64,000 nucleotides of DNA from Terriglobia bacterium. Lineage in GTDB: Bacteria; Acidobacteriota; Terriglobia; Terriglobales; Acidobacteriaceae. The stretch spans positions 62,001-126,000 of the forward strand of contig JAIQGK010000014.1 of assembly GCA_020072645.1 (NCBI GenBank). The letters are read 5' to 3'. The position numbers were made by a program, and so were the translations under genes. Under the pieces are notes generated by a model that was not told the origin of the DNA, made no database searches, and saw nothing but the letters and a program-made list of their open reading frames with translations. Positions 17,577 to 25,486 of the stretch are shown here, piece by piece (position 1 is the first letter of the stretch; every line of letters begins with the position of its first letter).

Positions 17577-17785
17577 AATCTACCACGGAGGCACGGAGAC
17601 ACGGAGGAAACCAAAGATCAAAATAGCTGAGGTCTTATGATCGAGAACGCCTTCATAACGATTGCGGCTGCATCTTGTCCGCGATCAGTCGGCATCAAGC
17701 TATGCCAGAAAATCCTTTTCGGCCCGACCTCTTGCCATTCTTGTCTTGCTTTTCTCCGTGTCTCCGTGCCTCCGTGGTAGATTTT
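17577..17785. repeat. 26-bp perfect inverted repeat pair
   Basis: Positions 17581-17606 (TACCACGGAGGCACGGAG and eight further bases) recur as an exact reverse complement at 17754-17779. Each arm is bordered by an A-rich linker (gaaac / gcttttc). The roughly 145 bases between contain no gene. Confidence 0.9.
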
Positions 17786-17839
17786 CTGCGCATCCCCAGA
17801 CGAATGCTTCGGGGTCCCCAGGCTGCTAGAATCTTGCCT

Positions 17840-19555
17840 ATGAAAACAGCAACCTGTCTGTTGGCACTTTTCTTCGCAATGGTCCTTCCGGTGACACTAT
17901 TGGCCCAGGCGGGCCGGCGCGCCGCGCCTCCCCCCAAGACCGCCGATAAATGTCTTTTGAAAGAGAACGTGAATGAAGATATTGCCGCGCAGGTAAACAA
18001 GTTCAAGCTTGTTTCCATGCCCTTTAGCGTGAGCGGTCTCACCGACAACGAGCGCAAGATGGTTTACAAGCTGGTGGAAGCTTCGCAATTTCTGGAAAGC
18101 ATCCACTGGCGGCAGAGCGATCCTAAAGGGCTGGAGCTGTACAAGCGCCTGCTGGGCTGCAACCAGGTAATGAACCAGAAGATCCGCCGCTTTCTGATGA
18201 TCAACGGCAGCCGCTATGATCTGCTGGAAAACCAGAAGCCATTCATCGGCAGCGACCCGTTCCTGCCCGGCCATGCGCTTTACCCTGCGGGCATCACACG
18301 GCAGGAGATTGAAGCGTACGTCGCCAAGCATCCGGAAAAGAAGGCCCAGATTTATAGTCCGTTCACGGTGGTTAAGCGCCAAGGCGGCGAGTTGGTTGGA
18401 GTTCCTTACCACGTTGAATACAAGCCGTGGCTTACGGGCGCGGCCAAGGCCTTGCGTGAGGCCGCGGCTCTCAGTCCGGACAAAGCCTTTGCCGGCTTCC
18501 TCCAGTTACGCGCTGAAGCGCTGCTCACAGATGACTATTACAAGAGCGATATAGCGTGGCTCGACCTGGAGAACCCAAAGTTCGACATTATCTTTGCGCC
18601 GTATGAAACCTATCTCGACGATCTGCTGGGCGTGAAGACCTCTTACGGTGCGGCGGTGATGATCCGCAATCAGGAAGAAAGCGACAGCCTGGATACGTTC
18701 AAGAAATACGTTCCGGACATACAGGACGCGTTGCCCTTGGCGCCGGAAGATCGTCCGTCAATGCAAGGCAAGAGCACCCCGATGGAAGTAATGGACACGC
18801 CCTTCCGCGCCGGTGACCTGCGCCATGGATATCAGGCGGTGGCGGACAATCTGCCGAACGATCCGCGCATTCACCAGGAAAAAGGCACCAAGAAAATTTT
18901 CTTCAAGAATTACATGGATGCGCGCGTGAACTACGTGGTGCTGCCCATTGGCAAGCAGTTGATGCGGGAAGACCAGGCAGCGCTGGCCAGCATGGAAGGC
19001 TATCTTGCCGTGGTGCTGATGCACGAAATCTGCCACGGACTGGGACCGGCTTATGCACGCACAGCAGCCGGCAAGGCCGATATTCGCGAGTCGATTGGGC
19101 CGACATATTCCGGACTGGAGGAAGCCAAGGCTGACGTTGTGGGCTTGTTCGCGCTGAACTGGCTGATGGACAAAGGCGTGATACAGAAAACGCAGGCCAA
19201 CACGTTTTATGCGTCGCACGTGGCCGGGATTTTCCGTACGGTGCGCTTTGGCGTGGCTGAAGCCCACGGTCGCGCGGAGATGATGGAATTTAACTATCTG
19301 GCCGAACAGGGCGCCATCACGTTCGATCCTAAGACATCAAAGTATGCAATTGATTTCACAAAGATGCCGGATGCGATTGCCACGCTGGCCAAAGAGCTGC
19401 TGGAAATTGAGGCCACAGGCGACAGGAACCGCGCTGAGCAATGGTTTAAAAAGTATGATTCCATGCCGGCTGAGTTAAAATCGGCGCTAACGAGTGTAAA
19501 AGATGTGCCCGTGGACATTGATCCAGTCAGCGCATTTGGAGAACAGATTCAATGA
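17840..19555 (+). CDS. M49-like secreted metallopeptidase
   Basis: This protein of about 571 residues has a signal peptide (MKTATCLLALFFAMVL). The zinc site is HEICH at 395-399, with a second ligand motif EEAKADVVGL starting at 427. This pairing, HExxH then EExxAD about 30 residues later, together with the FAPYETYLDDLLGVKTSYGA segment, resembles dipeptidyl-peptidase III (M49)-like proteins, although classical M49 enzymes have HExxxH. The frame is open upstream only through repeat DNA, so ATG at 17840 is used. Its stop overlaps the PilZ gene start (ATGA), showing translational coupling. Confidence 0.75.
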   Translation: MKTATCLLALFFAMVLPVTLLAQAGRRAAPPPKTADKCLLKENVNEDIAAQVNKFKLVSMPFSVSGLTDNERKMVYKLVEASQFLESIHWRQSDPKGLELYKRLLGCNQVMNQKIRRFLMINGSRYDLLENQKPFIGSDPFLPGHALYPAGITRQEIEAYVAKHPEKKAQIYSPFTVVKRQGGELVGVPYHVEYKPWLTGAAKALREAAALSPDKAFAGFLQLRAEALLTDDYYKSDIAWLDLENPKFDIIFAPYETYLDDLLGVKTSYGAAVMIRNQEESDSLDTFKKYVPDIQDALPLAPEDRPSMQGKSTPMEVMDTPFRAGDLRHGYQAVADNLPNDPRIHQEKGTKKIFFKNYMDARVNYVVLPIGKQLMREDQAALASMEGYLAVVLMHEICHGLGPAYARTAAGKADIRESIGPTYSGLEEAKADVVGLFALNWLMDKGVIQKTQANTFYASHVAGIFRTVRFGVAEAHGRAEMMEFNYLAEQGAITFDPKTSKYAIDFTKMPDAIATLAKELLEIEATGDRNRAEQWFKKYDSMPAELKSALTSVKDVPVDIDPVSAFGEQIQ

Positions 19556-19908
19556 GGCCTACGCAGGAAGCGCAAAATCCAGAGGAACGCCGCAGATTTG
19601 AGCGAGTGGATATCGCGCATCAGTCGCAAGTGCTGGTGATGGATGCCAAGGGCGGGCAAGCCGGTGTGCTGCGTCAATTGGCGCGCGGCGGCTTTATGAT
19701 GGAGCCCGACCGGCACTACAACGAAGACAGCAAAATCTATACCTTCACTATCCATGAGCCGACGGAAGACATCCGCGTGCGCGTGAACGCGCGTCTGCGC
19801 TTTGCCGACCAGCAGTATGCTGGATTTGAATTTGTGGACCTTGATCCTGAAGCAGCAGTGGAGATAGGACACATCATCGGCAAATATTACGAGCACACCA
19901 AGGCGTAA
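19552..19908 (+). CDS. PilZ-like domain protein
   Basis: This 118-residue protein is a single PilZ-type barrel. The N-terminal RRRFERV provides the Arg motif of c-di-GMP binding. The second motif, normally (D/N)xSxxG, reads QLARGG, so binding may be weak or lost. The start codon overlaps the stop of the preceding metallopeptidase gene. A role in relaying c-di-GMP to that exported enzyme or its secretion is speculative. Confidence 0.7.
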   Translation: MRPTQEAQNPEERRRFERVDIAHQSQVLVMDAKGGQAGVLRQLARGGFMMEPDRHYNEDSKIYTFTIHEPTEDIRVRVNARLRFADQQYAGFEFVDLDPEAAVEIGHIIGKYYEHTKA

Positions 19909-19911
19909 AAG

Positions 19912-20072
19912 CAAAACCAAAATCTCAACACGGATGCCACGGATCAAGCTGCTTGTCGAAGGGCTCGGCTGGCCGTTAATATCTTACGCGCGATCTGGAA
20001 ACCCCAACAATCCGTGTGATCAGTGAAATCCGTGGTAAGGTTTTGGTTTTCCGATCACGGCGATTCCGCGCG
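19912..20072. repeat. Palindromic intergenic repeat
   Basis: It begins with the linker taaaagcaaaacc, followed by 'cacggatgccacggatcaa' (19928) and the inverse-type 'aatccgtgtgatcagtgaaatccgtggt' units near 20009-20036, then 'gatcacggcgattccgcg'. Same family as the other spacers. Confidence 0.75.
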
Positions 20073-20073
20073 A

Positions 20074-20502
20074 TTACGGCGATACTATCTGATCCAGCAC
20101 GGGTTCCCGTCGAAACCGCACTGCATGATTCGCCAGGCGGTTGGCTTCCTGGTTCTGCTCGCGCGGAATGTGGGAGATACAGAACTTCAGGGTGCGGGCC
20201 AGCTTGCGGCACATCCAGTGGAGAGAGTAAAGCCGCGGGCTGCGGCAGGAATACTCGCCGGTCATCTGCTTTACGACCAGCTCTGAATCGCTAAAGACGC
20301 TGAGTGAGGTGGCATTGAGTTCCAACGCGCGCTGCAGGGCTTCCAGCAGGGCGGCATATTCGGCCACGTTGTTGTCATGGTGGCCGATCCAGCGGGCAAT
20401 GCGGATCATTTCCCCGTCCGGCTTCTCAATCAGAACGCCAATGCCGGAAGGCCCCGGACTGCCGTGGGAACCACCGTCGACATAGGCGATGAGATCTGAC
20501 AT
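20074..20502 (-). CDS. Ribonuclease HI family protein
   Basis: This RNase H fold protein has about 142 residues: YVDGGSHGSPGPSGIG (first Asp), NNVAEYAALLEAL (Glu) and FSDSELVVKQM (second Asp). The last acidic position, usually ADxLA, is ANRLAN, an Asp-to-Asn change that may lower but need not abolish activity. The family degrades RNA in RNA/DNA hybrids. ATG at 20502 has AGAGA upstream; GTG at 20520 is an alternative. It is divergent from the structured RNA region. Confidence 0.85.
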   Translation of the reverse strand: MSDLIAYVDGGSHGSPGPSGIGVLIEKPDGEMIRIARWIGHHDNNVAEYAALLEALQRALELNATSLSVFSDSELVVKQMTGEYSCRSPRLYSLHWMCRKLARTLKFCISHIPREQNQEANRLANHAVRFRREPVLDQIVSP

Positions 20503-20725
20503 CTGGTCTCTAAGAGACACAATGAGGCAGATCAGGTTGTGCCGTCAAGAACATCTTTGGTTCGTTCGCACGTTTGGAGCAGCACCTTGGAGATAAAAAT
20601 TTTGTGGAAACCACTGTGGAAATCGCGGACGAGCAGGAAAGAACGTCATCACAGCCGCATTTTATCTACGTTTTTCAAATCGGGAAATCGTGGAAAAAAA
20701 TCTTCGTTTGCACAGATCACGGGCG

Positions 20726-20753
20726 TTGACTTTTCACGGTCTTCAGCTAGGAT
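20726..20753 (+). promoter_or_regulatory. Promoter of candidate structured RNA
   Basis: TTGACT (20726-20731) and TAGGAT (20748-20753) are separated by 16 bases and lie just upstream of the hairpin-rich region. Start of transcription would be near 20760. Confidence 0.6.
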
Positions 20754-20759
20754 CACACA

Positions 20760-21010
20760 TGTCGACGGTCGAAAGGGTTAGCCAAAATAAACAGTGGCTG
20801 ATCCGAAGTAGACTGGGTGATCAGGTTCAATGGAGCGATCCAGTGAACACCCGGACCCGAAAAAACCGACAGGCTCTGCGAGGGGCAGGTTGGGGTCAGG
20901 AACTGCGAAAGCAGTGATCGCATCAAGGGCTGTGACGGTACATGCATCCACGTTGTTAGCTCCCTCGCAGGAGTTGGCGGCTAGAGCATAACCAATGTCA
21001 CAGCCTTTAC
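20760..21010 (+). ncRNA. Candidate structured RNA of unknown class
   Basis: Five consecutive local hairpins can be drawn by hand. TTAGCC (20778) pairs with GGCTGA (20796). CTGGGTG (20813) pairs with CACCCGG (20848), capped by TGGA-GCGA-TCCA. GACCC (20854) pairs with GGGTC (20893), with inner AACC/GGTT. ACTGC-GAAA-GCAGT lies at 20902-20915. GGCTGTGAC (20928-20936) pairs with GTCACAGCC (20997-21005), enclosing a branched interior. Two loops are GNRA tetraloops. The last stem is followed by TTTACTATTT. It is not RNase P, tmRNA, SRP RNA or a 6S RNA that I recognise. It may be free-standing or part of a long leader of the L,D-transpeptidase gene. Confidence 0.6.
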
Positions 21011-21225
21011 TATTTGTGGTAGCAATTCACCTCACCCCCACCTTCTTGCTGCCCTGCCTAGCCATTATCCATTCAATACATCTCGCCTTTCCACTCTCAA
21101 TTTTTCTGTTCCGCGCGTTCCTGCATCGTGTCTAATCTCTGTAGCGGCTGGATTTTTGGGCAACCGGCGCGGACCTTGGCAATTCCATTTCGCGCTTGCG
21201 TATCTCGACTCTGGCTGCGCTCCTA
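21011..21225. other. Spacer between structured RNA and terminator
   Basis: No gene or clear structure was found here. If the upstream promoter transcript continues, this stretch would be its 3' part. Confidence 0.4.
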
Positions 21226-21262
21226 GGGTTTCAGGTATAGCTGCCTGAAACCCATTTTTTTC
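21226..21262 (+). terminator. Strong intrinsic terminator
   Basis: Perfect 10-base arms GGGTTTCAGG (21226-21235) and CCTGAAACCC (21244-21253) are followed by ATTTTTTTC. No open frame ends nearby on this strand, so it must end a non-coding transcript or attenuate transcription into the L,D-transpeptidase gene. Confidence 0.9.
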
Positions 21263-21417
21263 TTGCCCGATGGCGTGTCCCAGGCGACACAGTGTCTATG
21301 TTCCCCCACGTATGCCCTGACTTAAACATTTTATAAGCTGTTTATTATCAACAAGTTAAGACTTGGCTGCCCGGCTGCTCTTAATCCTGGTGTCACACGA
21401 CACAAGGAGAAATCAAC

Positions 21418-22245
21418 ATGCGGCGGCTAGTTGTGATCTCAGGAAAATCAAAAATCATTGCGATCTTTGCGGCGTTGGCCTTCTCGCTGACCAGCATCCA
21501 TCTGGCTGCCAAGGCCCACATCGCCAGCCTGCAGCGCGAACAGGAACGTCTTGAGCAGTCTGCGATGCGGCAGCGTTTGGCGGTTAGCCAGGACCCGCAA
21601 GTTGCGGCAAGCAAGCCGGCAATCCAAGTTCCGGCAAATCCGATAGCTACCGATCAGAAAGTTATCGCTCCCAAGAACAAGCCAGATGAAACCAGCGTCA
21701 TACACGCAGCCATCGCCCACAGCGCAGACCCCGCCCCTAAACGCCAGATCATTATCAGCATCGCGGACCGTCAACTGGCGGTCATCGATCACGGCCAGGT
21801 GTTGAAGACTTATCCCATTGCTGTGGGCGCGCGCGGCACACCAAGCCCCGACGGCGATTTTGTGATCATCAACCACGCCAAAGACCCCGTCTACCGGCAC
21901 GGCGATAAGGAGATTGCGCCGGGCAAAGACAATCCGCTGGGCACGCGCTGGATGGGACTGAGCCTGAAAGGGTACGGCATCCACGGAACCAACGTGCAGA
22001 GTTCCGTGGGCAAAGCGGTATCGCATGGATGCTTTCGCATGCGCAAACAGGATGTGGAAGAGCTTTACACGCTGGTGCAGGTAGGTGACACGGTAATGGT
22101 CCGGCGTGAACGTGACGCAATGATCGCCAAGGTTTTCACCGCGCCAACCTCATCACAGCAGGCCGTGACGCTGGCCGCCGCTACAAACAGCGAAGTAGGA
22201 CCTGCAGCAGCACTTCCGACAACGGTTGAAGCCGCTGAGCAATAG
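21418..22245 (+). CDS. L,D-transpeptidase (YkuD domain)
   Basis: This 275-residue protein has an N-terminal membrane anchor or uncleaved signal (IIAIFAALAFSLTSIHLA), a charged linker and a YkuD domain. The active-site block reads GIHGTNVQSSVGKAVSHGCFRM, quoted as GIHGTN and SHGCFRM, with catalytic Cys205 and His189. Such enzymes make 3-3 peptidoglycan cross-links or attach proteins to peptidoglycan in the periplasm. AAGGAG precedes the ATG. A GTGTC-ACAC-GACAC hairpin lies just upstream of the ribosome binding site. Confidence 0.9.
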   Translation: MRRLVVISGKSKIIAIFAALAFSLTSIHLAAKAHIASLQREQERLEQSAMRQRLAVSQDPQVAASKPAIQVPANPIATDQKVIAPKNKPDETSVIHAAIAHSADPAPKRQIIISIADRQLAVIDHGQVLKTYPIAVGARGTPSPDGDFVIINHAKDPVYRHGDKEIAPGKDNPLGTRWMGLSLKGYGIHGTNVQSSVGKAVSHGCFRMRKQDVEELYTLVQVGDTVMVRRERDAMIAKVFTAPTSSQQAVTLAAATNSEVGPAAALPTTVEAAEQ

Positions 22246-22254
22246 GACAGAAGG

Positions 22255-22445
22255 AATTTGAACCGCAGAGAACGCGGAGATCGCAGAGAGCAAAAGATCA
22301 GCCGCGAATCAACGCGAAAGAGCACGAATGAGCACAGATCGGGAAGCAAGGCAGTGGGAGCAAGCAGAAGAGACAACTGGCAGGTAGCGGGTCCGGTCCT
22401 TTGATTCTCTCCTCTGCGCTCTTTGCGGCCTCTGCGGTGAATCGG
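22255..22445. repeat. Palindromic intergenic repeat
   Basis: 'accgcagagaacgcggag' near 22261 returns inverted as 'ctctttgcggcctctgcggt' near 22419-22438. Between them lie 'gccgcgaatcaacgcgaaag' and 'agcacgaatgagcac'. Confidence 0.8.
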
Positions 22446-22471
22446 GTTTTGGAATTTTAGGAGGCATTGCG

Positions 22472-23965
22472 ATGTTGTTCTTGAGATATCTGCTGTTGTT
22501 TACCGGCTGGGGCCTGCTTGCGACCGCCGCCATCAACGTTTTCAAAAATCTTTACAGGGTTGTCCAGTATCACCGCCAGTTGCGACATATAGCTCCAGGC
22601 TCCGAATCCGGGCTTTCATCGGGACCGGAAGGCGCCCCCGCGGAGCGGCCATTAACCCGTGGCGCTACCGTGGAAAAACCGCAACTGAACTGGACCACTG
22701 CCAAATGGGCGTTTCCTGCGGCCTGGCTGCCGCTCATCCTTGCTGCCGGCATAGTGGTGGTGCCCAGCGGGATGGGTGGCATCAGAGTGAGCCAGACTGC
22801 AGGAACGCTGCCCGGCACGTTGTATCCGGGTGTCCATTTTGTGGTTCCCATGCTCGATTCAGTAGTGCTGTATGACATTCGCGACCAGGTGCTGACAACT
22901 TCTTCCGGCAAGGACGGACTGGAATCGACCAGCGAAGCCGAAGCAGAAAAGCGTGAAAGCAAAAACAAGAAAGCCGATGCATTCACCGTGCAGTCGCGGG
23001 AAGGCTTAAGCATTGGGCTGGCCATTACCGTGCGGTATAAGTTCGATCCGGCAAAGCTCGATTACATCCATGCCAACCTGCCGCAGCCGGTAGAGAAAGA
23101 GATTGTTCCGCCGGTGGTTTCCAGCGTCTTTCGCGAGCTGGCGCCGAACTATACCGTCCGCGAAGTTTTTGCCACCAAACGCGAAGAGATACGGCAATCT
23201 GCCGCGGACCGCATTACACGCAAGCTGGGAGCTGACGGCATCATTGTGAAAGAGGTCATGCTGCGCGACGTTCAATTGCCGGAGGAATACGCCAAAGGCC
23301 TGGAAGGTCTGCTGCTAAAAGAGCAGCAGAATGAAGGCATGGGCGTGGAAACAGAAATGAAAGCCAAGCAGGTGAAGATCGCGGAGCTGGAGGCCGAAGC
23401 GGCACGCGTCCAGCAGGTAAAACAGGCGCAGGGCGCGGGAGAAGTACGGGTGTTGCAAGCCAAGTCAGAAGCAGACGCAATGCAGTTTACTCTGCCGCTG
23501 AAACAGAAACAGATTGAGCAGTCGCGCCTGGAAGCTGAAGCGCAGAAAGAAACTACTGTGAAAAATGCGGAAGCTCAGGCGCAGGCCAAGGTGATCGACA
23601 GCAAGGCTGAGATGGAACGCCGAGGCATGCTCGCCGAAGCCGAAGCCAACCGTATACGCATTGTGGCGGTGGCTGACGGCGAACGCATGAAGTCAGAAGC
23701 TGCGCTGCTGAAAGAGAGCCCGCTGTTGATCAATAAGATTGTGGCCGAGCGCATGTCTGACAAGCTGCAGATCATGATGGTGCCATCCGACGCCAAGATC
23801 TTTTTCAACGACATAATGAAGAGTGGCGTGACGCCGGAGGCATTCACCAACGCCAAAGCGGCACAGGCCGCAGCGGAAGAGAATGAAGGCTCCGACCCGG
23901 AGCAGGACGAGCAACCTGCGCCGGCACAGCAAGCGACTAGAAACAAGTCATGGAAAGGAAGATAA
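22472..23965 (+). CDS. SPFH/prohibitin family membrane protein
   Basis: This 497-residue protein has two N-terminal hydrophobic segments (about 1-20 and 80-100). An SPFH/Band 7 domain follows (GTLPGTLYPGVHFVVPMLDSVVLYDIRDQVLTT, cited by GVHFVVPMLDS), then a long Ala/Glu/Lys/Gln-rich coiled coil (about 275-400) and a Pro/Gln/Glu-rich tail. Like prohibitins and flotillins it should form large membrane-bound rings that organise proteases or membrane domains. TAGGAGG seven bases before the ATG fixes the start. Confidence 0.88.
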   Translation: MLFLRYLLLFTGWGLLATAAINVFKNLYRVVQYHRQLRHIAPGSESGLSSGPEGAPAERPLTRGATVEKPQLNWTTAKWAFPAAWLPLILAAGIVVVPSGMGGIRVSQTAGTLPGTLYPGVHFVVPMLDSVVLYDIRDQVLTTSSGKDGLESTSEAEAEKRESKNKKADAFTVQSREGLSIGLAITVRYKFDPAKLDYIHANLPQPVEKEIVPPVVSSVFRELAPNYTVREVFATKREEIRQSAADRITRKLGADGIIVKEVMLRDVQLPEEYAKGLEGLLLKEQQNEGMGVETEMKAKQVKIAELEAEAARVQQVKQAQGAGEVRVLQAKSEADAMQFTLPLKQKQIEQSRLEAEAQKETTVKNAEAQAQAKVIDSKAEMERRGMLAEAEANRIRIVAVADGERMKSEAALLKESPLLINKIVAERMSDKLQIMMVPSDAKIFFNDIMKSGVTPEAFTNAKAAQAAAEENEGSDPEQDEQPAPAQQATRNKSWKGR

Positions 23966-24034
23966 GTTTCTGCCGGTAGTTATCCGGGCTGCCATGTCCC
24001 CGCCGGGACACGCCGGCCCGGGCCGGCGGAAGGG

Positions 24035-24210
24035 CAATTTTCACCACGGAGACACGGAGAAAAACAAAAAATATTTGCCGCTGATAAACGCAGATGAACA
24101 CTGATCTTAAAATTCGATCTTGTGATGTGTTTAGATCAGCGTTTATCTGCGCTAATCTGCGGCAGCCTTGCTTTTCCTCCGTGTCTCCGTGCCTCCGTGG
24201 TGGATTTGCT
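24035..24210. repeat. Double-nested long hairpin repeat
   Basis: The outer arms are CACCACGGAGACACGGAG (24042-24059) and its inverse within 24177-24203, which carries one extra 8-base unit. The inner arms are the stretch 24076-24110 (including CTGATAAACGCAGATGAACA) and its inverse within 24128-24164. A-rich linkers separate outer and inner arms on both sides. The whole 160 bases can form one imperfect hairpin. Confidence 0.9.
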
Positions 24211-24286
24211 CTTGACTAGTTCATTTCCCCGATTGCTAATTGCGATGTTTTCCAGTCAAATGAGGAGCTATACAAGCTTTCATTCA

Positions 24287-25486
24287 ATGCCTAAGACCGC
24301 CAATAGACGATGGCTCTGCGCGTTTTTGTTTTTCTGTGCGGCGGTCGCTTCAGCCGCGTCGCAAGAGATGCCTTCCCTTCCCGCTGCTGCCACAGAATTT
24401 GTCCAACTGATCCAGTCGCGCGCGGGATCGCCCTCGGCCGTTGCTGTAACTTTCCAGAATCTGTCTTCGCTGTCACCAGAACGATTGGAAGCCTTGCAGA
24501 ATGCAATTTTCAACTCCTTCCGTAACGCCAAAGTCAGGGTAGTGAAACCGGAACAGGCAGTGGCGGAAGTGCACATAACTTTTTCTGAAGACTGGCAAGG
24601 CTATCTTTTGATCGCAAGCGTACAGCAGGGATCGAGCAGCCAGACGGTAATTAAGAAATTACCGCGCGCGCAGCAGGCACAGTCAGCGCACGCCACCACG
24701 CTCACCATCCGCAAAATATCAGTATGGCAGCAGGAAACGCCGATCCTGGACTTTTATCAGGACAGCCAAAACCTGCTGGTACTCGAGCCGAGCCAGGTTG
24801 CGGTGTATTCAATGGATTCAGGCCAATGGCGTCCGCGGCAGACGCTGGGAATCCCACACCAGAACCCGTGGCCGCGCGATTTGCGCGGACAGCTGGAAGT
24901 ACACAGCGGAGAGATCAATGTTTTTCTTCCGGAAACGCGTTGCAGCGGAAAGATTTCGCCTCCGTCGCTCGATTGCCGCGCCAGCGACGATCCCTGGCCA
25001 ATCGGCGAAGGCTTGGTTGCCTTTTTTAGTCCGCGAAGGAATTTCTTTAACGGTCTGTTGGCAGGCCCAAGTGCCGGAGCATCGGTGACGGCATTTTTTT
25101 CCGGAGCAACATGGCAGAGCGGCGATCAGCATGTTTGGCTTTTCACCGGGACGGACGGGCACACACGGCTTTTTCAAAATGACCTGAACACACCGGCAGC
25201 AACTTTCAATGGCTGGGGAAGCACGCTGGCTCCGGTGCATTCAGTTTGCGGTTCGGGCTGGCAAGTGCTGACGAGTTCGCCAGCAGACACTACACGCCCG
25301 GATAGCGTTCAGGCGGTGGAGATTTCCGGTCGTGAAGCTTTGCCGGTGAGCGCGCCGGTGGATTTAGCTGGCACGGTGGAAGCATTGTGGACAGCGGGAA
25401 ATTACGGGCAGGTAGTGAACGGAGTGTTACATTCGCAGGCAGGAAAGTATGAAGCGTTTACTCTTACAGTTATTTGCAACCAGTAG
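24287..25486 (+). CDS. Exported protein of unknown function, sensor operon gene 1
   Basis: This protein of about 399 residues has a signal peptide (WLCAFLFFCAAVASAASQ). No domain was recognised. The first third looks like a helix/strand domain (TEFVQLIQSRAG, LEALQNAIFNSFR, AEVHITFSEDWQGYLLIASV) and the rest is beta-strand-rich, like a propeller (LLVLEPSQVAVYSMD, HVWLFTGTDGHTRLFQND). Longer frames upstream run into repeat DNA. Its last 38 bases overlap the start of the peptide-binding protein gene, so the two are cotranscribed and probably coupled. Confidence 0.65.
   Translation: MPKTANRRWLCAFLFFCAAVASAASQEMPSLPAAATEFVQLIQSRAGSPSAVAVTFQNLSSLSPERLEALQNAIFNSFRNAKVRVVKPEQAVAEVHITFSEDWQGYLLIASVQQGSSSQTVIKKLPRAQQAQSAHATTLTIRKISVWQQETPILDFYQDSQNLLVLEPSQVAVYSMDSGQWRPRQTLGIPHQNPWPRDLRGQLEVHSGEINVFLPETRCSGKISPPSLDCRASDDPWPIGEGLVAFFSPRRNFFNGLLAGPSAGASVTAFFSGATWQSGDQHVWLFTGTDGHTRLFQNDLNTPAATFNGWGSTLAPVHSVCGSGWQVLTSSPADTTRPDSVQAVEISGREALPVSAPVDLAGTVEALWTAGNYGQVVNGVLHSQAGKYEAFTLTVICNQ

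Noticed and set aside
20940-21005. A minus-strand stretch translating as GYALAAN, recalling a tmRNA tag end
   Set aside because: The tag-like residues are followed by Asn, not a stop, and no tRNA-like ends (TTCGA arm, CCA) are present on that strand.
20775-21035. About 80 open codons on the minus strand opposite the structured RNA
   Set aside because: There is no start codon near the upstream end and no ribosome site. The hairpins on the plus strand, with GNRA loops, explain the sequence better, although coding cannot be fully excluded.
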